This document shows, one piece after another, positions 9,705 through 20,790 of a stretch of DNA of 64,000 nt. The DNA lies in contig JAQNBH010000002.1 of the NCBI GenBank assembly GCA_028752905.1, positions 38,596,277 through 38,660,276 of the forward strand, given 5' to 3'. Source of the DNA: Cladorhizidae sp. MBARI D1340-BT2. Taxonomy: Eukaryota; Porifera; Demospongiae; Poecilosclerida; Cladorhizidae. Numbering within the stretch: the first letter of the stretch is position 1; every line of letters starts with the position of its first letter. A program made the position numbers and the translations under genes. The notes beneath the pieces were generated by a model that saw only the letters and a program-made list of their open reading frames with translations, ran no database searches and was not told where the DNA came from.

Positions 9705-10513
9705 GTGAGTATGCTTACATCAGGTATGCCAACAGAGTGAGTATGCTTACATCAGGTATGCCAACAGAGTGAGTATGCATACAACAGGTATGCCAACAGA
9801 GTGAGTATGCATACATCAGGTATGCCAACAGTGAGTATGCTTACATCAGGTATGCCAACAGAGTGAGTATGCATACATCAGGTATGCCAAAAGAGTGAGT
9901 ATGCTTACATCAGGTATGCCACAGAGTGAGTATGCTTACATCAGGTATGCCAACAGAGTGAGTATGCTTACATCAGGTATGCCAACAGAGTGAGTATGCT
10001 TACATCAGGTATGCCAACAGAGTGAGTATGCATACATCAGGTATGCCAACAGAGTGAGTATGCATACATCAGGTATGCCACAGAGTGAGTATGCATACAT
10101 CAGGTATGCCAACAGAGTGAGTATGCATACATCAGGTATGCCAACAGAGTGAGTATGCATACATCAGGTATGCCACAGAGTGAGTATGCATACATCAGGT
10201 ATGCCACAGAGTGAGTATGCTTACATCAGGTATGCCAACAGAGTGAGTATGCTTACATCAGGTATGCCAACAGAGTGAGTATGCTTACATCAGGTATGCC
10301 ACAGAGTGAGTATGCTTACATCAGGTATGCCAACAGAGTGAGTATGCATACATCAGGTATGCCACAGAGTGAGTATGCATACATCAGGTATGCCAACAGA
10401 GTGAGTATGCATACATCAGGTATGCCAACAGAGTGAGTATGCTTACATCAGGTATGCCACAGAGTGAGTATGCTTATCTCAGGTATGCCAACAGAGTGAG
10501 TATGTTTACATCT
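9705..10513. repeat. 32-bp minisatellite, copy B (about 25 units)
   Basis: Same unit as 1182-1803, with 31-bp (CCACAGA) and rarer 30-bp variants in a different order, so the array was remodelled after duplication. Confidence 0.97.
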
Positions 10514-10664
10514 TATAGGTGAGACTGTATAAACACAGGAACTGTAGTCTAACCACAACTATGAATCCACACATGTATTGTATCACGTGACTCCTAAGAT
10601 AGAGCACACCAGTTCTGTCGTGAATTTTTATAAAGAGCGATTGATCATTGTCAATATACTACAT

Positions 10665-10675
10665 TGGCGACGAGG
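10665..10675 (+). other. Primer binding site (tRNA-Ser), copy B
   Basis: TGGCGACGAGG after an LTR end in TACA, identical to copy A. Confidence 0.7.
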
Positions 10676-10688
10676 TAAAGCTAGAGAA

Positions 10689-10892
10689 ATGGCAGTGGCA
10701 CTTCAAGTGAGTACAGTGCAGCCATTTGATGTGCACGGAGATGCCAACAGTCTTTCAAAAAGGTGGGAGAAATGGCTCAGGTCATTTGAAATGTATGGCT
10801 ATAAGTTATGCATTGTGTCAAATAATATGTATGTAAACAATATACTCAGGATTATAAGCAATGTTCTTATGGTATGGAGACAGTGCACCTAA
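10689..10892 (+). pseudogene. Ty3/gypsy-like Gag N-terminal stub, copy B
   Basis: Same stub as 1980-2183 with the FDVHGDANSLSKRWEKWLRS segment and the same early stop. The preceding LTR remnant is at about 10554-10663. No downstream retroelement genes. Confidence 0.6.
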
Positions 10893-10984
10893 AATGTCTC
10901 TTGGAGTATGATGCTCACTGGGTTGCTATCCTGGAGGAGGCAGCTTTGTATCTCAGGTCCGTGTTCAACTGGGATCTGTTGTAT

Positions 10985-11540
10985 TGATAAATAAGCATAA
11001 TAATATTCATAGTTGTATTCAGCATGTTTAAAGGGTTTTTTTTGGTTGTTGTTTTTTATTTTTATCATCATTATCATTATGGTCACATAATCTTGACCAG
11101 AGTATATATTATATTAAAATTTTTAAAAAAAAAATGCATTTAACATCATAAACAATGTTTTATGTTGATGAACAAGCATAATTATATTCATATGCTATGG
11201 TCAGAATGTGGTCACAAGCATTTGACCACATTGTTTCAAGTAATAGAAACATATTTATGTAAAAAACGTTACAAACGTTAGAAGCATATTATGTTTATAA
11301 ATACACAATCATATTCATTGGATGTGGTCACAACATCCTAACCACATTGTTTGAAATACAACAAAAAATATTTAGCCAAAAAATATATATAATCAATGTT
11401 CTTATTGATTAAATCCATAATCATATTCATACTTTGTGGTCAGTGTGTGTTTTTCACAAAAATTACCACATGTTTATCAACAATAATGCTATCCCATAAT
11501 ATATGGTTGCTAGGTACTATTGCATTCCAGATTTTATATT
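10985..11540. repeat. Diverged tandem repeat of about 120 bp, copy B
   Basis: Counterpart of 2280-2850, with the same TGGTCACA/TGACCACATTG blocks. Confidence 0.6.
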
Positions 11541-11558
11541 AATTATTAATTATATTAA

Positions 11559-11735
11559 CATGTGAGAACTAATAGAACATATACAGTGTACATGTGAGAA
11601 CTATTAGAACATATACAGTGTACATGTGAGAACTATTAGAACATATACAGTGTACACGAGAACTAAAAGATCATATACAGTGCACATGTGAGAACTAATA
11701 GAACATATACAGTGTACATGTGAGAACCAATCTAT
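11559..11735. repeat. 32-bp minisatellite (about 5 units)
   Basis: Units contain ATGTGAGAACTATTAGAAC and ATATACAGTGTAC. It begins right after the end of segmental copy B. Confidence 0.95.
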
Positions 11736-11746
11736 ACACCTTAGCA

Positions 11747-12795
11747 TGGTTATACACCTAGCATGGTTATACACCTAGCATAGTTATATACCTAGCATGG
11801 TTATATACCTAGCATGGTCATACACCTAGCATGGTTATACACCTAGCATGGTTATATACCTAGCATGGTTATACACCTAGCATACATGTAGATATACACC
11901 TAGCATGGTTATACACCTAGCATGGTTATACACCTAGCATGTTTATACACCTAGTATGGTTATATACCTAGAATGGTTATACACCTAGCATGGTTATATA
12001 CCTAGCATGGTTATACACCTAGCATGGTTATACACCTAGCATGGTTATACACCTAGCATGGTTATACACCTAGCATGGTTATACACCTAGCATAGTTAGA
12101 CACCTAGCATGGTTATATACCTAGCATGGTTATATACCTAGCATGGTTATACACCTAGCATGGCTATACACCAAGCATGGTTATACACCTAGCATGGTAT
12201 TACACCTAGCATGGTATTACACCTATCATGGTATTACACCTAGCATGGTTATACACCTAGCATGGTTATACACCTAGCATGGTTATACACCTAGCATGGT
12301 TATACACCTAGCATGGTTATACACCTAGCATGGTTATACACCTAGCATGGCTATACACCTAGCATGGCTATACACCTAGCATGGTTATACACCTAGCATG
12401 GTTATATACCTAGCATGGTTATATACCTAGCATGGTCATACACCTAGCATGGTTATACACCTAGCATGGTTATATACCTAGCATGGTTATACACCTATGT
12501 AGCATAGTTATACACCTAGCATGGTTATACACCTATGTAGCATGGTTATACACCTAGCATGGTGATACACCTACCATGGTTATACACCTAGCATGGTTAT
12601 ACACCTAGCATGGTTATACACCTAGCATTGTTATATACCTAGCATGGTATTACACCTAGCATGGCTATATACCTAGCATGGCTATACACCTACCATGGTT
12701 ATACACCTAGCATGGCTATACACCTAGCATAGTTATACACCTAGCATAGTTATACACCTAGCATGGTTATATACCTATCATGGTATTACACCATT
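11747..12795. repeat. 17-bp minisatellite, first array (about 60 units)
   Basis: Unit CTAGCATGGTTATACAC with variants (TATATAC, GGCTATAC, GGTATTAC). A second array of the same unit flanks the right side of the long-TIR transposon (19247-19545). Confidence 0.98.
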
Positions 12796-13180
12796 AATAT
12801 TTCATTATAGGACATGGGATATATTTTTTAAATTTATGTAGTCATCATTTGATAGTAAAGTACTAGAGGATGGCACATGTGTTTTTAGTAAATCCTTTAC
12901 TCTGGCTCTTAAAAGGTAAAGTTAAGGGAAACGGCTTTTTTTTTACCCCAATTGACTATATTGGACGTACCCACACTCTGTTCTGCCTTCTCCTATTCCT
13001 CCTCCTACGCCTCCTGAGCAAAAGAATCAAAATAATAGCCTGCTTCACTGCCGAACTTCGAGTCACAAGTCATAGCATAGTCGAGGGTGTGGCAAGGTAA
13101 AGCGTCGTTCCTCAATTGGGCTTGCAGTGACGGAACTAAACGGGCTAATTTGTGACTTCGTTGTGGTTGCCGTTTAAAAT
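12796..13180. other. Non-coding interval
   Basis: Unique sequence with a pyrimidine-rich stretch near 12980-13015. The 76-codon frame at 12870-13100 resembles nothing I know. Confidence 0.4.
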
Positions 13181-13640
13181 CTTTGTCACTGAAGTTGGAC
13201 AGGCCACAAGGTGAAACTTAACGCTACATGGGTTAGTGACGGCTTACTCTCCTGCAATGCTGGTGAAGAAGCAAGTCTGTGATTGAGTTGATCTAATACT
13301 GGTAAAGGGTGGCTAAAGTAGTAGACTTGTTGGTTGATGTGTTGCTCTAGGCACTCCAGCCTACCTCTCAATATGCACACATGGAGAGGGTCTGGGCAAA
13401 CTGGCAGCATAGCTTTGTGCTGCACAATGCACAGAATCCATGGTCATGCACTACCCACATTTGCTACCTGCAACAGGGGCACCTTCTTCATGACTACATT
13501 TAATAACAGCACTGCTATCCCATAGCTTATGGTTGCTAGGGACATCTCTGATGGTTGCTAGAGATTAACTTGAAAACTGTCATTAAAAGACAGATCCTTC
13601 TCGTTGACCTTGCACCTTATCCCTTGCTAAGGGTCAACTT
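13181..13640 (-). repeat. Dispersed repeat R1, inverted copy
   Basis: The reverse complement of this stretch matches 36910-37335. Shared landmarks include TGCTATCCCATAGCTTAT, CTGCCAGTTTGCCCAGAC (in reverse), and the CTTCTC.TTGACCTT end. Identity is imperfect with short indels. Confidence 0.8.
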
Positions 13641-13726
13641 GGGAAATGCTCTTGTCAAGTTATGTTCATGCCACCTAATTAGGACTTTGACCTTTAACAG
13701 TTATTTTGTTCACACACACATACAGA

Positions 13727-13806
13727 CATTGAGGAGGTGATAATACAACTTAGTTGGTGTGACTATACTGCTGAGGTATTTCTTGAAGATGTCCACATAC
13801 GACAGG
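13727..13806 (+). other. Possible 80-nt exon
   Basis: A CAG at 13724-13726 and a CAG|GTGAGC donor at 13804-13812 bracket 80 nt. Its open frame reads DIEEVIIQLSWCDYTAEVFL, then EDVHIRQ. The opposite strand is also open (KVYQGDVCKVFLACAHLSYV at about 13850-13791), so the coding strand is uncertain. No neighbouring exon is visible. Confidence 0.25.
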
Positions 13807-13988
13807 TGAGCACACGCCAGAAATACTTTACACACGTCCCCTTGGTACACTTTGCTTGAGGTGGAGGTCCGTATGGGGAGGGAGGGGCACATTTCTCTGT
13901 GTGTATGTCAGCGTATAAGACTTGGGTGAAGAGGTGTGGTCAGTGTGTTACTATGTATATTATATATATATATGTATATATGTCCGAA

Positions 13989-14045
13989 TGCAATGACTAA
14001 GGTTAGGTTTGGACAATGACTAGGGTTAGGGCTTGGACAATGTCT
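13989..14045 (-). repeat. Satellite A remnant, inverted (about 2.3 units)
   Basis: CAATGACTAGGGTTAGGGCT is the reverse complement of the satellite A monomer that forms the arrays from 20841 on. This is the only inverted piece of A I see in the window, and it lies next to the inverted R1 copy. Confidence 0.9.
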
Positions 14046-14055
14046 GTGTGCTAGA

Positions 14056-14547
14056 CACACACCAACTAGCATGGCAGTACAGGCAGGACTACACACCAAC
14101 TAACATGGCAGTACAGGTAGGACTACACACCAACTAGCATGGCAGTACAGGTAGGACTACACACCAACTAACATGGCAGTACAGGTAGGACTACACACCA
14201 ACTAGCATGGCAGTACAGGTAGGACTACACACCAACTAGCATGGCAGTACAGGTAGGACTACACACCAACTAGCATGGCAGTACAGGTAGGACTACACAC
14301 CAACTAGCATGGCAGTACAGGTAGGACTACACACCAACTAGCATGGCAGTACAGGTAGGACTACACACCAACTAGCATGGCAGTACAGGTAGGACTACAC
14401 ACCAACTAGCATGGCAGTACAGGTAGGACTACACACCAACTAGCATGGCAGTACAGGTAGGACTACACACCAACTAGCATGGCAGTACAGGTAGGACTAC
14501 ACACCAACTAGCATGGCAGTACAGGTAGGACTACACACCAACTAGCA
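14056..14547. repeat. 34-bp minisatellite (about 14 units)
   Basis: Highly uniform units with ACACCAACTAGCATGGCAGT and ACAGGTAGGACTAC. The array is cut at ...ACTAGCA by the transposon that starts at 14548. Confidence 0.98.
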
Positions 14548-15280
14548 GGGTCATTCCATGTCAATTCAACCAGTTTTTAGAAAAGTCCCCGGGTGACCCT
14601 CTCAGAATTCAACCATTTTTGGCATGTATGTGCTACAACGTATATTATGAAGCTATGCAAAATTTGGGGGGAAAAGATTGAATATTTTGGATGATATGAC
14701 CCTTAAATCATGTCTGGGCGGTGCAAATTTCGCAGGCTTTTTTTTCGCGTATTGATTTTTTGGTCATATTCAAGAGCCTGTAACTTTTGATCCGGAAGAG
14801 GTTAAGCTCTGAAATTTTCAGGATTTGTTCATCTCACACTCTGCTATAAGGAGATGTCAACATAAGATGATTTATGTATACTTTTTTGTGGTACTGATCA
14901 AATCAAAAAGGATGATTTCACCAATAATAATGCTTGCGAACCAATGTTTGGCCACCAACCAGGCAAAAACTAACTGCTAGAATCCCTTGTAACTTTGTAT
15001 ACAGCATCTCTAGCACCCTGTTCACTAGTGTGTATAATATGAAGTCTCTGATTCCTACAACTTCTGAGATATAGGCATCCCTATTTGCAAAAAATGAAAT
15101 TATAATACAGTTTCAACCACAATTTTCGTTATGTGGGATAGGTCATACTATAAAATGTGTTATCTCACAAGAAAGAGTACAATTTACTCTTTCATTAGAT
15201 ATCAAACATATCTTGCTTCCGTAAAGCCTTCAGTAACTAATTGATAATTGAAAAAGAGACATTTTTATCATTTGTGACAT
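14548..15280 (+). repeat. Left terminal inverted repeat of the DDD transposon
   Basis: Pairs with 18529-19246. Matching landmarks include CATGTCTGGGCGGTGCAAAT, GATCCGGAAGAGGTTAAGCT and TTGATAATTGAAAAAGAGAC. Similarity fades just past GACAT near 15280. Confidence 0.93.
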
Positions 15281-15514
15281 TTTACAGTACTACATGCATA
15301 TATATATACGTATAATTATTGACATTTAAAATACTTACATTTGTGTGACATGTCCAGTTTTAGCACTATTTCTAATTCACCTCTTTCCCTATCTTAGTGT
15401 TGTGTTTCAAAAGCATCAAACTTCATAGAAAACCAGATGAGCGGTGGTGCAGTGTGTGTTTATTTTGATCGCAGCACCAAAAACATACAACGTGAGCTGA
15501 CCAACTAACCTTAC

Positions 15515-15734
15515 TGAATAAATACAAGAAAACTAAGATAGGGAAAGAAGGGAATTGATGCTATTGAGTTTTCCCTGGTGTTTGCCATGGGATTTTCCAT
15601 GGGGATCTCCACATTTCTCCATGCTGAATAAATACAAGAAAACTATGATAGGGAAAGAAGGGAATTGATACTATTGAGTTTTCCCTGGTGTTTTCCCTGG
15701 GATTTTCCATGGGGATCTCCACATTTCTCCATGC
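15515..15734 (+). repeat. Tandem duplication of 110 bp upstream of the transposase
   Basis: Units 15515-15624 and 15625-15734 start TGAATAAATACAAGAAAACT and end TTTCTCCATGC. GATAGGGAAAG in each also pairs with CTTTCCCTATC near 15390. The repeat sits directly upstream of the TATA box, so it may hold regulatory sequence. Confidence 0.9.
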
Positions 15735-15738
15735 TGCT

Positions 15739-15746
15739 TATATAAG
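15739..15746 (+). promoter_or_regulatory. TATA box of the transposase gene
   Basis: TATATAAG stands about 153-160 bp before the best start codon at 15899. It follows the 110-bp duplicated block. The transcription start is not known. Confidence 0.55.
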
Positions 15747-15898
15747 CCTAAAAATCCCACTTGATACATAAAAATCCCAGGTTTCAGTTGAAGATGCTTG
15801 TTAGGTGAAATGCTACCATTTTCTAATTGATTCAGTGATATACACTAGTATTCAAGTTGGACTCGCAAAACATTGTGCCGGATTTAAAGTGTGACACC

Positions 15899-18440
15899 AT
15901 GGCTACAAATTTGGAATCTTGTTCAATTGGTGCAAACAGAAAAGATCCATGTCATAAGAGGACATATTGCAGGACAGTTGGCTTTGTAAATGTTTCTGAT
16001 TTGACACTGGAAGATAAAAGTCTTCTGTTTGTAAGATGTGGATTGGAAAAAACTTCTGTCTCTGAAGTTACGACTGTATGTCTTCACCATAAGCAGTTAT
16101 TCCTTGACAAATTCGAGTTTCTAAAAAAAAAACGTGTTGTGATCTATTTTGTGTCCATAAAACAACTGCTAAAGGAAGTCTTCGTAGCCTGGATAAAACT
16201 AAAGCTAAAAGTTTGAGTAAACTCGCACACAAAAAAATAAAACCAGGCCAGAAGCTGTGCCCACGATGTATAGCAATGATGGGAAGTGCAGTGCCATCAC
16301 AAGAAGATTCATCAAGCAGTGATGAGACATTTTTGCCTGATGAACTGGCAAATCTTAACACAAGTATAACATCACTTGGATGCTCACCTATGAAAGTAGA
16401 CGATGTTAGCCAAAGAGATATTTCAGGTTATGGTAAAAGAAAACTGTTGCAAGCTCATGAAGCTCTCAAACAAACAGTTGCGGAAAAAATCCATGTCAGT
16501 CCCAAAACTCTTAGCAAAGAGGATATCACAAAATGTGAAAAATGCTCTGATCTTGAAAAAATGATCACGGATATGAAAGAACAGTGTGCCGTTGCAACAA
16601 GACAAAAACAACTTCAGATTCTCACAATGGCTCCATCAAGTTGGTCTGTAAAGCAGACAGCTGAAGAGTTCAATGTTTCCCAGTATATGGTTAAAAAATC
16701 CCGAGCCTTGAAAAAATTACACGGTGTGTTTGCCGAACCTGGTGCAAAGAGAGGAAAGGAAATATCTGATGAGATCAAGAAAAAGGTAGTGGACTTTTAT
16801 GAAGATGATGAGTATACTCGTCTTTGCCCAGGTAAAAAGGAATTTGTGTCGGTGAAAGTGAATGGACAACGTGTTCACAAACAGAAAAGACTGTTACTTG
16901 CTAATCTTCATGAGCTGTATGCACTGTTCAAAGAAAAGACAGGTGGTGCTTACAATATAGGAGTTTCTAAGTTTTGTGAATTCCGACCTCCTTGGTGTAT
17001 TACAGTAGGTGCAAAAGGCGCTCATTCAGTCTGTGTGTGTGAAATTCACCAAAATGTGAAGCTACTTTTAGCAGCTATTGCAGAACTGAAGCTGGATTAC
17101 GCAACATTGCTGTCGATTATTGTATGTGACATTAAATCAAAAGACTGCATGATACATCGTTGTGACCAGTGTCCAGGTATCAATGCCTTACAGACTCATG
17201 TGCATAATTTGATCTCTGAACAGTTAGACATGGATGATGATGATCTTATCACATTCAGCCAGTGGGATCACACCGACCGCACTACAATAGTCAGAAGGCA
17301 AGAGTCTGTTAGTGATTTTATCACAATTCTCTGCGATCAGTTTGACAAGCTTACCACACATCACTATATTTCAAAAGCACAGGCAGCCTATCTCACCAGT
17401 TGCAAAGAAAATCTTCGACGGAACACTGTGTTGGTAATTCTAGACTTTGCAGATAATTATTCTTTCCTTATCCAAGACTCTATTCAAGGATTTTATTGGG
17501 AGAATAGACAGGCAACTCTCCACCCTTTTGGAGTATATTTCATTGACAGTGATGGAAATCTGTGCAGCATGTCTCTGTGTGTGATAAGTGACTGTATGCA
17601 ACATGATACAGTGACTGTTTATGCATTCCTGCATGCTGTTCTGCAGCATATCAAAGATGTGTTACCAGATGTGAAGCATGTGAAATACTTCAGTGATGGA
17701 GCTGCCAGCCAGTACAAAAATTATAAGAATTTCTCCAACCTCTGTATGCATGCTGATGATTTTGGATTATCTGCTGAGTGGCACTTTTTTGCCACAAGCC
17801 ATGGCAAGAGTATCTGTGATGGAATAGGTGGAACGGTAAAACGCTTGGCCACCAGAATGAGTCTCCAGCAAACATCTGCAGGATATATTCTGACTCCATC
17901 AGAGCTATTTCAGTGGGCTACTGCACACATTCATGGCATTAAAATGTTCTACCTTTCTGTTAGTGATGTGGATATATATCGCCCCAGACAACTCGAGCGA
18001 TTTGCTGATGCACACACAATTCCAGGTACAAGAAGTCATCATTGTTTCATTCCTGTGGACAATAACAACTTGAAGATTAGTAGAATTTCAGGAGAACAAA
18101 TGTGACAGTCAATCAAACAGAAGCTATTCCAGTATTCCAAGATCTACATCCTGGACAATACATTGCTGCCATCTATGATCGGGATTGGTACATAGGAAAT
18201 ATCGCAGAAGTATCAGAAGATGCTGCAGATATTTTGGTAGACTTTATGCAACCCAAAGGACCAGCAAATTCCTTCACTTGGCCATATCGAAAAGACCAAT
18301 GTTGGGTCCCAGAACATCATGTCCTGGCATTAATTGAAGGCTTGACGAGTTCAACTGGACGGCAGTACAACCTTGATGCACCCTCATTGAAGAAAGTTTC
18401 TGACGGTTTTAGGCAGTTTTGTAAGAGACACAACATGTAA
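15899..18440 (+). pseudogene. DDD transposase of the long-TIR element, two frame changes
   Basis: Best start is ATG 15899 in CACCATGG. Segment 1 (to about 16132) is Cys/His-rich (CHKRTYC, CLHH). At a run of ten A (16123-16132) the coding frame moves by -1 (or +2); the new frame continues the Cys pattern with CCDLFCVHK and LCPRC, a likely zinc-finger N-terminus. Segment 2 (to 18105) has a helix-turn-helix (about 16620-16720; WSVKQTAEEFNVSQYMVKK), KQKRLLLANLHELYALFKEK, a zinc-like cluster (HSVCVCEIH, then CDIKSKDCMIHRCDQC), and a probable RNase H fold with D in VILDFADN (17443), D in FSDGAASQYKN (17695) and D in CDGIGGTVKR (17818). Segment 3, again shifted by -1/+2 near 18100, ends in a Tudor/SH3-like stretch (YDRDWYIGNI, FTWPYRKDQCWVPE). 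Whole product about 845 residues. Confidence 0.8.
16123..16132 (+). other. A10 run at the first frame change of the transposase
   Basis: The upstream frame reads CTA AAA AAA AAA. Continuation needs a -1 step, as an A_AAA_AAA slippery heptamer would allow, or a homopolymer indel. The upstream frame closes at TGA 16214-16216. Confidence 0.6.
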
Positions 18441-18528
18441 TTATATTTTTGCACCCATTGATATGCAATGTTAGTTCTAACACAAGGTCATGTTACATCA
18501 TCTGTAGGTAAAGTAAATGTTAATATTA

Positions 18529-19246
18529 TGTCACGAATGATAAAAATGTCTCTTTTTCAATTATCAATTAGTTACTGCCTTTACGGAAGCAAGATGTGTT
18601 TAATATCAAATGAAAGAGTAAATTTTTCTCTTTCTTGTGAGATATAACATTTTATAGTATGACCTATCCCACATAACGAAAATTGTGGTTGAAACTGTAT
18701 TATAATTTCATTTTTTGCAAATAGGGATGCCTATATCTCAGAAGTTGTAGGAATCAGAGACTTCATATTATACACACTAGTGCTCAGGGTGCTAGAGATG
18801 CTATATACAAAGTTACAAGGGATTCTAGCAGTTAGTTTTTGCCTGGTTGGTGGCCAAACATTGGTTCGCAAGCATTATTATAGGTGAAATCATCCTTTTT
18901 GATTTTATCAGTACCACAAAAAAGTATACATAAATCATCTTATGTTGACATCTCCTTATAGCAGACTGTGAGATGAACAAATCCTGAAAATTTCAGAGCT
19001 TAACCTCTTCCGGATCAAAAGTTACAGGCTCTTGAATATGACCAAAAAATCAATACGCGAAAAAAGTCCGCGAAATTTGCACCGCCCAGACATGATTTAA
19101 GGGTCATATCATCCAAAATATTCAATATTTTGCCCCCAAATTTTGCATAGCTTCATAATATACGTTGTAGCACATACATGCCAAAAATGGTTGAATTCTG
19201 AGAGGGTCACCCGGGGACCCCTGGTTGAATTGACATGGAATGACCC
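18529..19246 (-). repeat. Right terminal inverted repeat of the DDD transposon
   Basis: Reverse complement of 14548-15280 with scattered substitutions. The last bases are GACATGGAATGACCC. Confidence 0.93.
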
Positions 19247-19545
19247 AGCATGGTTATATACCTAGCATGGTTATACACCAAGCATGGTTATATACCTAGC
19301 ATGGTTATACACCTAGCATGGTTATACACCTAGCATGGTTATATACCTAGCATTGTTATACACCTAGCATGTTTATATACCTAGCACGGTTATACACCTA
19401 GCATGGTTATACACCTAGCATGTTTATACACCTAGCATGGTTATATACCTAGAATGGTTATACACCTAGCATGGTTATACACCTAGCATGTTTATATACC
19501 TAGCATGGTTATACACCTAGCATGGTTATACACCTAGAAAAGTTG
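19247..19545. repeat. 17-bp minisatellite, second array (about 17 units)
   Basis: Same CTAGCATGGTTATACAC unit and variants as 11747-12795, starting immediately after the transposon. Confidence 0.97.
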
Positions 19546-19689
19546 CTTGCACATGATTAGAAACATCAGTCATTTCATTCCATCATTATGGAGATGACTG
19601 AAGGGAGCTAGCAATTCCCCCCAACATAAGCTCAGCCTTCACTATCAAGATTTCGTTTTGGATGTCATGGGGATGGATATTTATTAGTT

Positions 19690-20785
19690 CTTCTTCAGCC
19701 ATTCAGATACTCTGGGATCTTCCTCAGCCAGTCAAACACCGTCACTGGGATCTTCTTCAGCCAGTCATATACTAGGGGACTTCTTCAGCCAGTCATAAAC
19801 TCTGGACCTTCTTCAGCCAGTCAGTCATATACTCTGAGACCTTCTTAAGCCAGTCATATACTCTAACTGGGATCTTCCTCAGCCAGTCATATACTCTCAC
19901 TGGGATTTTATTCAGCCAGTCATATACTCTGGGACCTTCTTCAGCCAGTCATATACTCTGGGACCTTCTTCAGCCAGTCATATACTCTGAGACCTTCTTC
20001 AGCCAGTCATATACTCTCACTGAGATCTTCTTCAGCCAGTCATATACTCTGGCACATTCTTCAGCCAGTCATATACTCTGGGAACTTCTTCAGCCAGTCA
20101 TATACTAGGGGACTTCTTCAGCCAGTCATAAACTCTGGACCTTCTTCAGCCAGTCATATACTCTGAGACCTTCTTCAGCCAGTCATATACTCTCACTGGG
20201 ATCTTCCTAAGCCAGTGATATACTCTCACTGGGATTTTATTCAGCCAGTCATATACTCTGGGACCTTCTTCAGCCAGTCATATACTCTGAGACGTTCTTC
20301 AGCCAGTCATATACTCTCACTGGGACCTTCTTCAGCCAGTCATATACTCTCACTGGGATCTTCTTCAGCCAGTCATATATACTCTGAAACCTTCTTCAGC
20401 CAGTCATATACTTCCCACTGGGATCTTCTTCAGCCAGTCATGTACTGTGGGTCCTTCTTTAGCCAGTCATATAACCTGAGACATTCTTCAGCCAATCATA
20501 TACTCTGAGATCTTCTTCAGCCAGTCATAACCTTCTTCGGCCAGGCATATACTTCGACTGGGATCTTCTTCAGCCAGTCATATACTCTGTGACCTTATTG
20601 AGCCAGTCATATACTCTATGACCTTCTTCAGCCAGTCATATACTTTCACTGGGATCTTCTTCAGCCAGTCATATACTCTGAGACATTCTTCAGCCAGTCA
20701 AATACTCTGAGACCTTCTTCAGCCAGTCATATACTCTCACTGAGATCTTCTTCAGCCAGTCAGACCTTCTTCAGCCAGACATATA
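19690..20785. repeat. 29-34-bp minisatellite (about 35 units)
   Basis: Core TTCTTCAGCCAGTCATATAC followed by variable TCTGGGACC, TCTGAGACC or TCTCACTGGGATC. Unit length varies and breaks any frame. The 19546-19689 interval before it has no feature I recognise. Confidence 0.97.
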
Positions 20786-20790
20786 CTCGC

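Larger units (their letters stand above)
8363..11545. repeat. Segmental duplication, copy B
   Basis: Second copy of 1-2852, in the same orientation. It keeps the 167 bp missing from copy A and has a longer 32-bp minisatellite and a shorter CA tract. Differences elsewhere are few, so the duplication is fairly recent. Because the Merlin element continues left of 8363, the duplicated unit probably begins further left. Confidence 0.93.
14548..19246 (+). mobile_element. Long-TIR DDD transposon (4.7 kb), Sola-like candidate
   Basis: The ends are perfect inverted repeats (GGGTCATTCCATGTCAATTC at left; its complement ends at 19246). The inverted repeats extend about 733 bp (14548-15280) and 718 bp (18529-19246) with few differences. 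AGCA flanks both ends (14544-14547 and 19247-19250), a possible 4-bp target duplication. The interior has a TATA box and a transposase with an apparent D-D-D triad. Four-bp duplications, GGG-like termini and a DDD triad are features I recall for the Sola superfamily, but I cannot confirm membership. Two frame breaks suggest this copy is no longer autonomous. Confidence 0.9.

Noticed and set aside
13908..14099. Minus-strand 63-codon frame
   Set aside because: It spans the inverted satellite A remnant and a TA microsatellite. No coding support.
16213..18105. Independent gene starting at TTG 16213
   Set aside because: The frame is open upstream of this TTG back to the A10 run and carries Cys-rich sequence continuous with the preceding frame, so it is the middle part of one transposase.
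18102..18440. Separate small gene of 112 codons
   Set aside because: It would begin with GTG and overlaps the end of the transposase by 4 bp. Its content fits the C-terminus of that protein.
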